Below, piece after piece: positions 1 to 11,969 of a stretch of DNA of 64,000 bases. How positions within the stretch are numbered: the stretch's first letter is position 1; each line of letters starts with the position of its first letter. Where the stretch lies: contig OY821750.1 of assembly GCA_963682055.1 (NCBI GenBank), positions 30,016,402-30,080,401 on the forward strand, read 5' to 3'. The notes below the pieces were generated by a model. It was not told where the DNA came from and made no database searches. It saw only the letters and a program-made list of their open reading frames with translations. Source of the stretch: Primula veris. Taxonomy: Eukaryota > Streptophyta > Magnoliopsida > Ericales > Primulaceae. The position numbers were made by a program, and so were the translations under genes.

Positions 1-140
1 TCGGTTTTTTTCTGTTTTATTTTTTATTTTTCAGTCTTTTTCGGATTTTTTCGGTCTTTTTCGGTTCTGTTTTACTGAAAACCGATCCGAAAATTTTTCG
101 GTTTCGGTCTTTTTTGGGTTTTTTCGGTTCGGTTTGGTAA
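1..140. repeat. Low-complexity cggttttt-rich repeat
   Basis: The stretch is built from repeated tcggtttttt / ttcggttcggt words in a T-rich background. Similar ttcggttcggtt text recurs near 37,270 and 37,530. This style is common in decayed plant transposon ends. No ORF or gene signal is visible. Confidence 0.5.
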
Positions 141-590
141 GACTAGTCTAATAGTTAGAACTTATAACCCATACTGAAATAGGAAGTAGGAAGCATTTGC
201 TTGAATTTCACAACATGGGAGTGGAATGAGTTTATTCAATCTTCATACCTTCGTTTGTTCATTTTACCTTTGTTTCTTAATTTTTCTTTTTTTACCTTGG
301 TTTTTACTTTCTTTTTCTTTTTGTATCGGAGTTTTAACGGTTGAAAATTGACAAAAAAAAAAAAAAAACCATGGTAAAAAAAAGAAACATTAAGAAACAA
401 ATGTACAAAAAGTAAGTAAAAATAGAAATCATGGTAAAAAAAAAACTAACAAACCAACGTACGAAACGGAAATAAATGAATACACGAAGGTTAAAAAAAA
501 TATAAAAGCCAGTCTAATAGTTAGAACCCACACTGAAATAGGAACTAGGAAGCATTTGTTTGAATTTCACAACATGCATGAGAGTGGAAT
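140..590. repeat. Duplicated flanks around an imperfect hairpin
   Basis: About 85 bp beginning 'agtctaatagttagaac' occurs at about 143-230 and again, with a few changes, at about 512-593. Between the copies, the left part (about 238-335: cttcgt, accttg, tgtttcttaa words) is the approximate reverse complement of the right part (about 370-490: ttaagaaaca, catggt, acgaagg). The layout is direct repeat, arm, arm, direct repeat. It looks like a foldback element with duplicated flanks or a nested insertion. No coding potential. Confidence 0.55.
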
Positions 591-2675
591 AGTTAGGTAT
601 TCTTATTTCTTAAATGTAGTAATGTACATGCATAAATTATTTCAAAATAAAATAAAATAAAATAAAATATGCATGCATAAACAAAACCAGTAACAAAGAA
701 AAGGTAATATATTACAGCAGTAACTTTACAAATTTAAAGCTATTTCGAAAAATGAGGTCAATAAATAATGTTAACATGACTGGGAGCGTAGAAACAATGA
801 AAAAAAGGGACCCTCCATTATCGCCGATGATCTAGCCGTGCAAGACGTGACACGTTTGGACCCACTATCAAAACTCTACTTTTAATGTTTGGTCTTTTTT
901 GTTTTTTGTTTCTGGTTAAAAATATACGGTTAAAACATTTATTTTATGAAGAAAAACTTAATCTATTATCATCCACTTCAATGGTATTGAACCCCTATAA
1001 AAAAAAACGAAGTTCAAAAGCCTAGTAAATTTGTAATAATTGGAAAATTTGTTATGAAGTCGCCATAGGTCGAATAATCTGTCACAAAACCTGTCGGATA
1101 GAAAATCACAAGTATTAGCATAACTATTTATCGCATTTTAGACATTTTTTTATAGGTCAATATCAAATAAGATGGCTTAATATTTACTTTTAAAAGTTGT
1201 ATTAGTTCATTACAGACTAGATCTCAAGTGCATTGTTGTACTTTTTTCTAGGTATTCGGGCTAGTTATGTGCACATCGACCAAAATTCACAAAAGTTGAC
1301 TAAGAGGTCAAGTTATCGTCACAATATGATAAGTTCGAGCCGGAATTGATGTCAAATATTGAGGGTTATTCTCCACTGGATTAACCGATGATGCACTAAA
1401 ATATTTTTACAATTGTTCTAGGAGACTTTAAAATTAACTGGATTAACACTATAAGACTTTACTTTATAAATGCAATAGCTTGTTTCTTGGATGCACTTAC
1501 TATGAACAGATTAATGAGACATTCTATGGTGTTTTGGAGTTGAATAAAACAATTGGTGTTATGAATTTTTACTCATATTGATAAAGATGTGAGCTTTAAG
1601 ATGGTTTCTACACCACTTAATACAGTAGTTAAGAGAACAATTGAAGATAAGCAAAATGAATGAAAGAATGATTGTAATCACAGTAATCGTAGAATGACTT
1701 TATTCCTTATTTTTATACTCGTGTATAACTGGAAAGTCGTCTTATCGCAGAGTGTTTATACTCTGTTGAACCCCGCTTAACTCTGATTACTCAGGTTGTG
1801 AGTAGCTGACTTGTTTTATTTTCCTGTACTTGTTTGGTTTGGTTGGTTAATATATACTTAATTTTCAAAAAAAAAAATTAATGAGTAAAATTTCACTTGC
1901 ATTTGATAAATTAATTTCAATGTTGATTGAAATAAGTTCAATATGCAATATCATTAAATGGAATCAAATATTTTGGAGTATTAAAAATTACAAGTTTTAG
2001 ACAAAAAAATCAAACTCGTAAGCAAGAGCTACGAGTTGGAAGTGCGAAGTTGAGTATGAATTTAGAAAACTAGGTTTGGGATATGACGCTATGTGTAATT
2101 CAGTCAATACTCAATGTGTAGTGATATTTAAGAAAGACAAATAATCGAACGTAATTCTGTTTGTAATCGTATCATTTGTTCAATAGGTTTGTCTGTACGG
2201 TTAACGTTCGTGACAAACTTATGAAAGTTACCTATTAAATTTAGAGTTGTGTTTGGTCGAATGTTTTCTCAGTATACGTGACTCCAATAACATCAAAATT
2301 CAAAAACATTAAACTGATCGAGGAGAATTTGTTACCAATTACAAGCAGTTGCATTCTATTGATCCTTTCAAACGAATCCATCGAAATTGAGTTGTTTAAA
2401 ATAAGATTTACCGAACGGATCAATCAGCGTAGTTCCGTCGGATTTTCTACAAAATTTAATCCCAGTCTAAATTTTTGTAGTTAGTCTAACAACATAGTGG
2501 AGGCCGGTGCAATGACAGATTGTACCTACTTCACATTATTATACAACTTATTTACTCTTCTCATTATTACTAGAATTCGATTCCTACCGCTTTTATCTTT
2601 GTATTTATATCCCCTTTATTAATTGTAGTTTTGTGCCGTCCTTCATTATTATTTATTAACAAACCAAATCAATTA
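591..2675. other. Intergenic, no gene seen
   Basis: AT-rich DNA with short homopolymer runs and an (aaata)n tract near 645-668. Short ORFs on both strands near 2241-2484 overlap each other and match no family I recognise. I see no splice-supported exons. Confidence 0.5.
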
Positions 2676-2895
2676 CTCATTCCGTTCCCATTTAATTGTT
2701 CAGTACGAAATTACGTGCAATTTTCACCGGTTATAACTTTTATCAAAATTATCGAAATGAATTTTTTAAAATTTAACATTTGAACTATATGATCAACTTT
2801 TGAAAAGTTTCATTACGACAAATTTGATACAAGTTATTCGTCGGTCCAAATTACACGTAGTTTCGTAATGAACAATTAAATAGAAACATATGGAG
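2676..2895. mobile_element. Stowaway-like MITE, intact
   Basis: This is a 220 bp element flanked by TA on both sides (2674-2675 and 2896-2897). The left end starts CTCATTCCGTTCCCATTTAA. The right end, read as reverse complement, starts CTCCATATGTTTCTATTTAA, and both continue into TTGTTCA(G/T)TACGAAA. TA target duplications and CTCC-type termini are the hallmark of Stowaway elements (Tc1/Mariner superfamily). There is no ORF, so mobility would need a transposase in trans. Relics of the same family occur near 53,870 and 62,025. Confidence 0.8.
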
Positions 2896-2897
2896 TA

Positions 2898-4660
2898 ATT
2901 GAGATCAACTTACCGGTACCGGTTTGCCGGCCTTACAAAAATCTACCGGTAACTGGAAGAGCCGGTGAAGAGGGCCCAGTCAAATTTGCGGTGTTTCTTA
3001 TAATCCAACAACTTCACATTGTCAGACAACTTTAAAGTTTATATCAACCTTAGTTGTATTAATATGCTTAAAAACTTTAAGTTTTTAGTTAAAATTTTGA
3101 TTTGAATATTTTTAAATGTTTAATTTAATTGTGTTATTCAAATTATGTGGTGAAAGTAGACAAAAAGTAAAATTACATATTTTTTTGTTAATATTTTATT
3201 TTAAATGTTTGGTGTCCACTTTAATAAGGATATTTTAGCTATTTTATATTTGAAAACTCTTAATAATTATATAAACAAAAGTTTGATTAACTAAACAATT
3301 CCTACTTGTCTAAATACATACGATTGATATATATACACACAAATAAGATGAAAAAAATATTATTTTTCTACAAGTTTACATTATGTAGGAGGTGATGTCA
3401 TCATTTAGTTCATGTGGCACGGATGAGACATCTTGATTAAATAAAAAGCGATTTTAAATATATTGTTTTTGATATTTGTTTTCTTTCATTTTTTTGGTTA
3501 TAAATAAAATAAAGTTAGTTGAGTAAATTATTACCTATGAGTTTGAAATAAACGGATAACAAATTATAATGTCAGTTTTCTCTTAATAACAAATGATAAC
3601 CTGCTAATCACATTATGAACGGAACCGGCAGTTAATACATTTATGTTATTAACTTCATGTATGCACTATGCTGGAAATGTTTCACATTCCTTTTTATTTT
3701 GTTACTAGATTTCTGTGCATTACCTTTAACTTTGAGGATTAAACAAGAAGCTTTTGAATTTCTGAAAAAAATGGAAACTAGATAATGCTTCACATTCTTT
3801 AAACAATATCCACTCATGGTCCATTAGTATAGAAAAAATGACATCTAGTCCCAATTGTGTGAAAAAATACCAACCATAGTTTATAACTTTCTTATCCAAT
3901 ACCAACTCTTTGTTTGAGTTGTAAAGTAATGTAATTTCAGTAAAGAGACAATATTTTGATTGTGTAGATTTTTCCAAATGACGGTTCTTGTGTATTCTTA
4001 CTTCATATGCATACCTTTCTGAATCTACCAAGAAATATATACCTATGATGTTTTCATTATTGATAAATATCTCGTATTTTGAAGAAAAATATAAGGTAAA
4101 ACATGGTATAATGCTCTAAGCTCATTTACTCTGAACTCGAAAAAGAGTAGTGCAAGTACACACAAAGAAGAGCTTATTTTCTCTCTTTCACTTCACTAAC
4201 GGAATGATAAATTATTAATACTCGTCAAATCCCTAACCAAAGCTTTCATATCACCGGATATACTATTAATCCTTGTTAAACCGCTAACCAAAGTTTTCAT
4301 ATCACCGGTATCTTAACCAAAAGTACAATACCATATAGCTTTTCCATCCAAACTAGGAACCCATTCAATAGTTAAATCAAAACCAAATTTGTCACATTTT
4401 TAATACTCAATATTAGTAGTACTAGTTTTTAGTCAAAAGACTCAAAACTATGAAAGCCAACTAGATTGTCCACCCAAAATATGCATCCATTTTGTAATTC
4501 ACATAAAATAGAAAAGACCATAAAGTCTACTTTTCATATTACAGAGATGAAATTAAAGCTCAAACCTAGTGAGTTAGTGAGAGAGAAAGAGAAAATTCAT
4601 GTGAGAGCCTTTAAGCTGTGTTTTAGCTGTCCAAAAATAACACACTCAAAATTTTTATTT
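2898..4660. other. Intergenic / upstream region of the LRX gene
   Basis: AT-rich DNA with no recognised gene. A 101-codon minus-strand ORF (3726-4031) has no recognised domain. A short duplication, 'ctaaccaaagctttcatatcaccgg', is seen at 4232-4256 and, with one change, at 4272-4296. The stretch just before 4707 is presumably the LRX promoter and leader, but I could not assign a confident TATA box. Confidence 0.45.
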
Positions 4661-4706
4661 ATTCCACAAAACAAATTTCCTTAGAAATTAAAATGCATAC
4701 ACTGAG

Positions 4707-6797
4707 ATGAATACTACCACATTCCTCCTCCTCTTCTCTCTCCTCACCGCCACCACCCTCGCCGCCGGAGACCGGAAACTTTTATTTTATGTAGACAAAA
4801 ATGGCGATAGAGGAGAGAGAATTCTAGTAGACTCTTCCTTGGTATTCGAAAATGAACGTTTAAGAAATGCTTTCGTTGCGCTACAAGCGTTCAAGAAGGC
4901 GATATTATCGGACCCACAAAACATTACTCTAAACTGGGTGGGACCCGACGTGTGCAGCTACATCGGAGTCTTCTGTGCACCTGCGCCTGATAATGCTTCG
5001 TGTTTAACCGTAGCTGGGATAGACTTGAATCATGGTGACTTGGCGGGGTTCTTACCGAATGAGCTTGGGTTACTTACGGATCTCGCGCTTTTCCATATTA
5101 ACTCGAATAGGTTCTGTGGTACGGTACCCCAAAGTTTTCGAAACTTGAAGCTTTTGTACGAACTCGACTTGAGTAATAACCGGTTCGTCGGGAAGTTCCC
5201 TAGTGTGGTCTTAAAATTGCCGTCTTTAAAGTTTCTTGATCTTCGATTTAATGAGTTCGAAGGCGGTGTGCCCAAGGAGCTTTTTGATAAACCGCTAGAC
5301 GCGATTTTCATAAACCATAACCGGTTTAGGTTCGACTTACCGGATAATTTTGGTAATTCTCCGGTATCGGTTATAGTTTTGGCGAATAATAAGTTCCATG
5401 GGTGTTTACCGACGAGTATTGGGAACATGTCTGATACTCTAAACGAGATTATTTTTAGGGATAACGGGTTACGTTCGTGCGTGCCTGAAGAGATTGGCTT
5501 GTTGACAAACGTGACAGTTTTCGACGTGAGTTTTAATGAATTAATGGGGCCATTACCGGATACTATTGGGGATATGGTAAGTTTAGAGCAACTCAACGTG
5601 GCGCACAATATGCTAACCGGGAGTATACCGGCCAGCATATGTACGTTACCAAGGCTCGAAAACTTTACTTATAGTTTCAATTTCTTTACCGGCGAGCCGC
5701 CAACTTGTTTGAGGTTGGAGAGTTTTGATGATAAGAGGAATTGTATTCTGGGAAGGCCGGATCAAAGGTCGGACGCACAATGTAGGGCTGCTCCAAAGGT
5801 GGATTGTTCGGTTTTTAAGTGCAAGCCTTTTGTTCCGGTAATGCCACCACCTCCACCGGTTTATTCCCCACCTTATGTACCAGTTTTGTCTCCACCGCCG
5901 CCGGTTTTGTCTCCACTACCACCGCTAAAATCACCACCGCCACCGGTTTTCTCACCCCCACCGCCTCCTCCATCTCCACCACCGCCAGTCTATTCTACAC
6001 CAGCGGCGCCAGTTTACTCTCCTCCGCCACCTTCTCCTCCTCTACCAACTCCACCCCCACCGGTTCACTCACCTCCACTGCCTCCTCCATCCCCAGCACC
6101 GCCATCTCCGTCCCCACCGGTCTACTTATCTTCACCGCCACCGCCTCCTCCATCTCCGCCACCACCACTCTATTCTCCACCACCCCCACCACCAAAATTT
6201 TCACCTCCACCGCCTCCTCCATCCCCGCCACTGCCTGTCTATTCTCCACCGCCGACACCAGTTTACTCTCCTCCTCCACCTGCTCCACCGCCACCGGTTC
6301 ACTCACCACCACCGCCTCCACCTTCCCCACCACCGCCATCTCCGTCCCCACCGGTCTACTTATCTCCACCGCCACCAACTATGTCGCCACCACCACCACC
6401 TCCCCCAATTTATAACTTACCGCCTCCGCCTACAAATTCCCCTCCACCTCCATCCTCGTCCCCGCTACCACCATATTTATACAACTCTCCACCACCACCG
6501 CCATCCCCCTCCCCGCCACCACTGTATCTATATAAATCACCCCCACCGCCCTCGCCATCTCGGCCACCGCCCTATATCTACAACTCCCCAGCACCACCAT
6601 TACACAAAACTCCTCCATCACCACCACCACCACCACCACCACCTTATATCTATAGTTCTCCGCCTCCACCATTGCACAAACCACCGCCACCTCCGGTCCC
6701 TTGCGAGCACCCGCCGCCACCTCCAAAATACGAAGAGCCATTACCGCCTATATTTAGTGTACCTTACGCTTCGCCGCCCCCTCCTCCTTTCTATTGA
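4707..6797 (+). CDS. LRX: Leucine-rich repeat extensin (LRX) protein
   Basis: An intronless gene for 696 residues. Residues 1 to about 20 are a signal peptide (TTTFLLLFSLLTATTLAA). Next comes the conserved LRX N-terminal domain (LVFENERLR, ILSDPQNITLNW), then about ten LRRs (about 110-350: VAGIDLNH, LGLLTDLALFH, LDLRFNEFEG). A Cys-rich hinge (about 350-378, CSVFKCKPF) leads into a Ser-Pro(3-5) extensin tail to the C-terminus. LRX proteins sit in the cell wall: the LRR part binds RALF peptides and the tail is hydroxylated, glycosylated and anchored. Four Y-x-Y motifs (YLYN, YLYK, YIYN, YIYS) lie within about residues 590-655 and are candidate isodityrosine cross-link sites. I chose the start because the signal peptide follows it directly. 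Whether it is a vegetative or pollen (PEX) type is undecided; the N-terminal domain reads as LRX. Confidence 0.95.
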   Translation: MNTTTFLLLFSLLTATTLAAGDRKLLFYVDKNGDRGERILVDSSLVFENERLRNAFVALQAFKKAILSDPQNITLNWVGPDVCSYIGVFCAPAPDNASCLTVAGIDLNHGDLAGFLPNELGLLTDLALFHINSNRFCGTVPQSFRNLKLLYELDLSNNRFVGKFPSVVLKLPSLKFLDLRFNEFEGGVPKELFDKPLDAIFINHNRFRFDLPDNFGNSPVSVIVLANNKFHGCLPTSIGNMSDTLNEIIFRDNGLRSCVPEEIGLLTNVTVFDVSFNELMGPLPDTIGDMVSLEQLNVAHNMLTGSIPASICTLPRLENFTYSFNFFTGEPPTCLRLESFDDKRNCILGRPDQRSDAQCRAAPKVDCSVFKCKPFVPVMPPPPPVYSPPYVPVLSPPPPVLSPLPPLKSPPPPVFSPPPPPPSPPPPVYSTPAAPVYSPPPPSPPLPTPPPPVHSPPLPPPSPAPPSPSPPVYLSSPPPPPPSPPPPLYSPPPPPPKFSPPPPPPSPPLPVYSPPPTPVYSPPPPAPPPPVHSPPPPPPSPPPPSPSPPVYLSPPPPTMSPPPPPPPIYNLPPPPTNSPPPPSSSPLPPYLYNSPPPPPSPSPPPLYLYKSPPPPSPSRPPPYIYNSPAPPLHKTPPSPPPPPPPPYIYSSPPPPLHKPPPPPVPCEHPPPPPKYEEPLPPIFSVPYASPPPPPFY

Positions 6798-8000
6798 TTC
6801 TTTTGAGAATTTTACCCTCTTAACCCTTTCCTAGAAAACAAAATTATGGGTTCATATAGTCACTACCATTTGGTTCTATTGCCATGGCCTCTAAATTTAT
6901 CTTTCTCTACCCAATTCTACATATTCAAGATTATAAAAATTCTACCTTTGTGACTAAGATCAAAACAAATTAAGGATATAATTTCAATTATTGATGTTCA
7001 AGAAGAATAGATGAGATGGTGAATTGAGAAAATAAATTGTTATTGGCTAAAAATTCGAACTGGGAAAATAAATTTGCAGAGATTCAAAGGGAAGTTTAGG
7101 GTTGCTGTGAAGTGTATGTATAGAAATCATAATATCAGGGTTAAAAGCTACTGCTTATGGTTTGTTGTTTTTTTCCATTGTTATTAGCCTTTTCTTCTTA
7201 TTTTTTTTAGTTTTTTTTTCCGGTGTTTTTAATTTTATTCTACGGCGACGAAATGAATGGTTTTACTTGTATTGGTTATTCAGAGTTGAGAGTGTTTATT
7301 CGCATTCATTCTGTGTTTGTTCTATCAGCTTAGATATCTTTTCTAGATGTAATTGATTAGTATTTTTTTTACAAGAAATGAGCTTTGTTTTAGACATTTT
7401 GAGTTAAAGCTCCATACGTTTTAGTACTAGATTGTGGTCATGTTAACTGAGGGGCGTTTGGTTGAGAAATATGGTAATCGCAATTGGTTCTAATAAGTTT
7501 TCTCATTACGGTAGCAACAAAATTGTACAAAAAGCGCACTTGTTTTTTGTGCCTTCAGTTTTGACATAGGGCGAGCGAGCGGCAAAAAAAATTCGTTTGC
7601 AGGTTTTGTAAGTAGATCCGAATCGTGCCATTTTGGTTGCATTTTTCTTCTTATAAACTTCATTGTAGTGGTTGTTTTTAGTTTTGGGTAATTGTTCAAA
7701 AATTGCAATGGTACAAGGCAAGGGACTTTTTTGGATTTTGTCACCTGTCAAAAACTATGTTCAGTATGTTGTACCTAGAGCATTCCCAACGGCTTGACTA
7801 GAGGTTGTTCATATACAAATATAGACAGAAAAAAGAAAAAAACTTCTCCAACGGTCGATATAGCAACATGTCCTACTTAGTATATGTCCGCTTGATACTA
7901 GTCTTCTGTCCATATTAGTCAAGTATTTGTGCCCATTTCCTAAAATATTTTAATATATTTTCATAATCATAAAATTCAAAAAACAAAACCTTTTGCTCTC
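6798..8000. other. LRX 3' region and intergenic DNA
   Basis: The DNA after the LRX stop is AT-rich and presumably begins with its 3' UTR. From about 7779 the text 'gagcattcccaacgg' resembles the terminal motif of common plant MITEs, but I found no matching partner end. Overlapping short minus-strand ORFs at 7490-7751 are not recognisable. Confidence 0.4.
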
Positions 8001-8077
8001 AGAAAATCAAATATTTTTTACTCACACTAAACTAGAAGACCACACTCGTAAAGAAGAGCTCCATCTAACCCCGACCA

Positions 8078-8125
8078 CGGTCGCCACATCACCACCCACG
8101 ACGGTCGCCACATCACCACCCACGG
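8078..8125. repeat. Two-copy 24 bp tandem repeat
   Basis: A 24 bp unit beginning cggtcgccacatcaccaccc is present twice head to tail and differs only at the last base. It lies in a locally GC-richer block (about 8030-8420) with no recognised ORF on either strand. Confidence 0.8.
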
Positions 8126-11020
8126 CCAATTGATCCACCCCGTCTCTAGTTCTTTTAATACTAATTCCCCATGGTGATATAGTCCTACATTCCTACATCT
8201 TTGAAGCGCCTAAATCATCCCCACAGATCTGCAAGATAATTACACGATTGAGATCGTTGTTGGGTTTACCTTCTCTTATCGTTGTCGATCTCCTCTTTCT
8301 TTCCACCTCCCTGTCGTTCTCCACCGCCCACCGGCCAATAATGCATGATGAGAGGTGTAGCCGTGTTGGTGGAGATGTTGGGGTAGAAGAGAAGAAATTG
8401 TGATATTTCCACGTCTACACCCGTTAGCTTAAGTTGTTAATATTGATTGTTGTACAATATATAAAGTTTGTTATGTTCAACACTTGTATATATATTAATA
8501 CAGAAGAATATGACATAATTTTAAACCAGACACTTGAGAGTGCTCGCAATTCCGTATGCTGCAGTGATTATTTCAAGTTAAGTAAATGTTCAAAAACTAA
8601 CATTTATCTTTGGATTTGTCAAAAACTAGGGATCAATTTAGTATGTTGTACAAGAGAGGAAGTACTGTTCCATTTTCTTGCCATGTGGTCTTGATGATAA
8701 ATTTATAGTTATTTTGGAACTGTTCCTCTTTTATTGTCCTTCATTTCACATGTGCATGTCCCCAACTCCCAACTTGTTGAAAATGTTGTTTGTACTAGTT
8801 GAAACACTTGTTTTTCCAACTGTAATCAATCTTGTGGTTAGAATCAGAAATAGAAGATGGTTCATACAGGGACTAGACCTAGCATTTTTTTTTTTTATCA
8901 TATACGTGAAAACCCCATTCTCGTAAGCATTTTCACATATTTCAAGAGTAAAATTCTGAATCTTCAAAAAAAAAGAGTAAAAATTCTGAAATATCCAAAA
9001 TATTTATTTTTACCTAGTTTTTTCTTTTTGGTAGAAATTATTTTCTTAAAATAAGTTGACTGGTCTGAAACCATTGCCAAAAGAACGTTATTCATGCAAG
9101 AAATCTGTTGTAGGAGTAGAAAAAACAGTTTTTAGAATCTTCCAATATTTCTCAATAAGTTACTAGAATGAGATCTAGTGGCAAATCCAATGAAATATAT
9201 ATATATTTAGAGAATCTAAATTAGTAATATCCAGCTTGGGTGCTCTTGGATTGAGATCTTCACTCAAACTTAGAATTTTTTGGGTTTTCAACTCATTTGG
9301 GATTGGAACCATGTATATGTATGTATTACTATATATATACAACAGGTCCTTTGAATAAATTTATGCAAAATTTTCATATTCGGCTTCTTTCAGGTTTACA
9401 CTTTCATGCTGGGATTATTATTATAGCCATCTAAAAACTTTATCAAAAAATATTATCCGTTAACATGACGGACTAGGTGGACCAATTATGAATTAAATAA
9501 AAAGATGATTTCAATATCGAAACAAAAATGATTGTTACACTTAACCCGCCATGTCAGCGGGTAAGGTTTTTGGATGCCTACATCATTTCTCTTTGAATTT
9601 TACCTTGAAGTAAGTAAATTTCGAAGTTTTGAAGTGTACACTTTCATGCTGAATTATAGTCAAACTCAACCAAAAAAGGTAGTCAAGTTTTAATATTTTT
9701 ATACTATTTGTTAACATCATTTTCCCTGCTGGAATCTCAATCCCTTTCTTCTTAATTAGTTAATAATTAATATGCCCATAAAAGGGAAAAATTCACTTCG
9801 CTATATGAATATATTTTTCTCAACCATACTACTTGAACAACCCAATCAGTTGATCCTTTCACTTTCTTTGGTTCTGTTGTCAGTTTGATCTGATCCCTTT
9901 AAATGTTCTTTTGATTAAGCTGTTTTGGATCTATATTCTTTTTAAATAATCTGATTTAACTTTACAGTTAGAAACTTAGAATATAGAATTCAGTTGATGA
10001 ACTATAAGTGGAAGGGTCTAAAATCCAATTATATATTTTTTTATTATTATTTTATTTAATAAGTATCGGACCAACTTTTTATTAGAATTTAAAAGTCTTA
10101 CAATACTTTGAAAAGCGATAAATTACAACCGAAAACCGGTAATCAACTCAATTACAAAACTGGATAAATGTGTTTTAAAAGAAACTTTATTTTGAAAAAG
10201 TATTATTGGTACTACCCTCACATCTTATCATGTTTAAATAAACAAAACGAATGCGGATAAGCGAGATACATTAAGATTTAACTTGTCTATGCAGATGTGT
10301 CTTATGACACATCTCAAATCACCAATCAGGTTGGTTTGCACGTTTACCAAACAGAGGAAACGTAAGAGGACTATTCCAGTTCAGATCAAAATTAAGATCG
10401 TTTAAAAGCACAAAGTCAATAAAATAATCTATTATCTCTCATAAACATTATAAAACTAAAAAACTAAGTGGTCAAAGGCCAACAAGTTTCAAATCTTTCC
10501 TCTGCTGATGGGAAGGCATATTCAACTTGTCTTGCATCTTATGCTTATTTGGTTCGCATTTTCTATATTGTTAATGGAATATTGGCAAAATTTCTGCATA
10601 CATAAGTAACTTAAAAGCTAACTAAGAGTTGTTGAAAAAGATAACTAGGTATATAAAACCACTAAAAGTTCTTCAAATTATTTATAAGCCACTGCAACAC
10701 TCTATCTTATTTAGAAATAAGCAGCCATGACATGCTCGATTTGAATAGACAAAGCGATTTCGTACCAATTTCGGCCTCCCTTGCACACACCTAAACACTT
10801 GAATGAGACAAATATAATAGTGTTCAATAATATATTTTAGAAAATATTCATCACTAGCATAGAAAAAACAGGGCCGAAAAAGCAAGGCTTTAACAGAGGT
10901 ACTAAGACCAATCAAAATTATAAACCCAGCAATAGTGAAAATCGTCCAAACCTTGCTTCAGAGTGACCATTATTAGCTAAAAACTAACCATACCCAAGGA
11001 TACATCAAACACAAAAAGTT
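8126..11020. other. Intergenic, no gene seen
   Basis: AT-rich DNA. A word 'tacactttcatgctg' occurs at about 9397 and again at about 9637 with similar following text, suggesting an old partial duplication. A handful of 65-90 codon ORFs overlap one another and are not recognised. Confidence 0.4.
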
Positions 11021-11023
11021 TTA

Positions 11024-11041
11024 CCCCTAAAGCTAGGGGTT
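11024..11041. other. Perfect short inverted repeat
   Basis: Acccctaaagctaggggt has 7 bp arms around a 4 bp loop. It lies just beyond the 3' end of the minus-strand LINE-type fragment, so it would sit in that fragment's 3' untranslated part. Function unknown. Confidence 0.5.
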
Positions 11042-11051
11042 TACTTTTGGT

Positions 11052-11936
11052 CTAACATATACATAGCAAACACTTTATTAGGCAAAAAAATAGGATAATG
11101 CTAACTAGATCAGCGCCATTAGCACCCATCTTTGCCAAGGCATCCGCTACTTGATTTTGCTCTCGATAAACATGAACAAAGTCCAAGCCAATCAAATTTA
11201 TCAATTCACAAATATTATTCCATATAGATTGAAATTTAAGATCAGGAGTGGTGTCATTCTTCCACCAATTGACAATAATCTCAGAGTCAGTTCCAATATT
11301 AATGCCATAAATATCCATACCATAACAGATAAGCAAACCATTGTAAATAGACAATAGCTCAGCTAGCGTATTAGAGTTAGATATATGATGAAAAGAAAAA
11401 GCAGCTATCAAAAGACCATTACTATCTCTAATCAATCAACCATTGTCTGAGTTATTACCTCTAGTTGAGTCATCAATATTAAACTTGAGCCTACCTGACG
11501 GTGGGCATTTCCAGCTAACCAGACAAGGTTTTTTAACGCCGCATTCAATTAACTTAAGGCCCAAACCATCAAGGGTAATATTTTGAAAGTTATTAGTAGG
11601 GCTGGTAGGTTTAATAAGAAAATTGATATCCCTTAACCAATTAAGAACTTTAGCAATAATTTTAGTGACGCACATGAGAGTATTATCATGTTTATAGCTG
11701 TTTTTACTCAACCATATTTCGCATAAAATAAGAAAAGGCACAAAGGCCGCAGTTTTACCAAAGCGAGAACCGTCACAGTTGCTGCACCAATTATGCAATT
11801 TCCTCTTCCAATCATTTCGTGGACAATGCTGAAATCCAAAACTATTACAAAAATAACTCCACACTTTGTTAGAAACATCACTAAGATACTTATAAAAAAA
11901 CATCAAGTTTATGTTTAAAATCCAAATTTTATTCAC
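11052..11936 (-). pseudogene. LINE-type retroelement 3' fragment with RNase H domain
   Basis: The minus strand reads a continuous frame of about 295 codons broken once, by TGA at about 11,436-11,438. The second half is an RNase H-like (RVT_3) domain. The acidic positions fit it: FNIDDSTRGN, then the E of TLAELLSIYNGL, the D of IGTDSEIIVNW, and the D of QVADALAKMG. The first half (WLSKN, CPPSGRLKFNI) resembles the linker found before RNase H in plant non-LTR reverse transcriptase genes. Reverse transcriptase and endonuclease domains are absent upstream, which fits 5' truncation on insertion. The stop falls where the family usually has a Gly-rich turn. A stand-alone RNase H-like gene copy is the alternative. 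Confidence 0.8.
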
Positions 11937-11967
11937 TAAGATACTTATAAAAAAACATCAAATTTAT
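11878..11967. repeat. Short direct repeat at the LINE fragment edge
   Basis: About 33 bp, 'cactaagatacttataaaaa' onward, occurs at about 11,878 and again at about 11,935 (57 bp apart, one base different). It spans the upstream limit of the RNase H fragment, so it may mark the insertion or truncation point. Confidence 0.7.
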
Positions 11968-11969
11968 GT

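Noticed and set aside
3726..4031. 101-codon minus-strand ORF upstream of LRX
   Set aside because: Some residues look coding-like, but I could not tie it to any family or extend it with exons.
5030..5638. Long minus-strand ORF opposite the LRX LRR region
   Set aside because: It is the antisense of a strongly conserved LRR coding frame. The residues make no domain.
5819..6741. Thr/Ser-rich and Val/Glu-rich ORFs in other frames of the extensin tail
   Set aside because: They are frame shadows of the ccx-repeat coding for prolines, which stays open in several frames.
7779..8030. MITE-like start 'gagcattcccaacgg'
   Set aside because: No complementary partner end was found within 1 kb.
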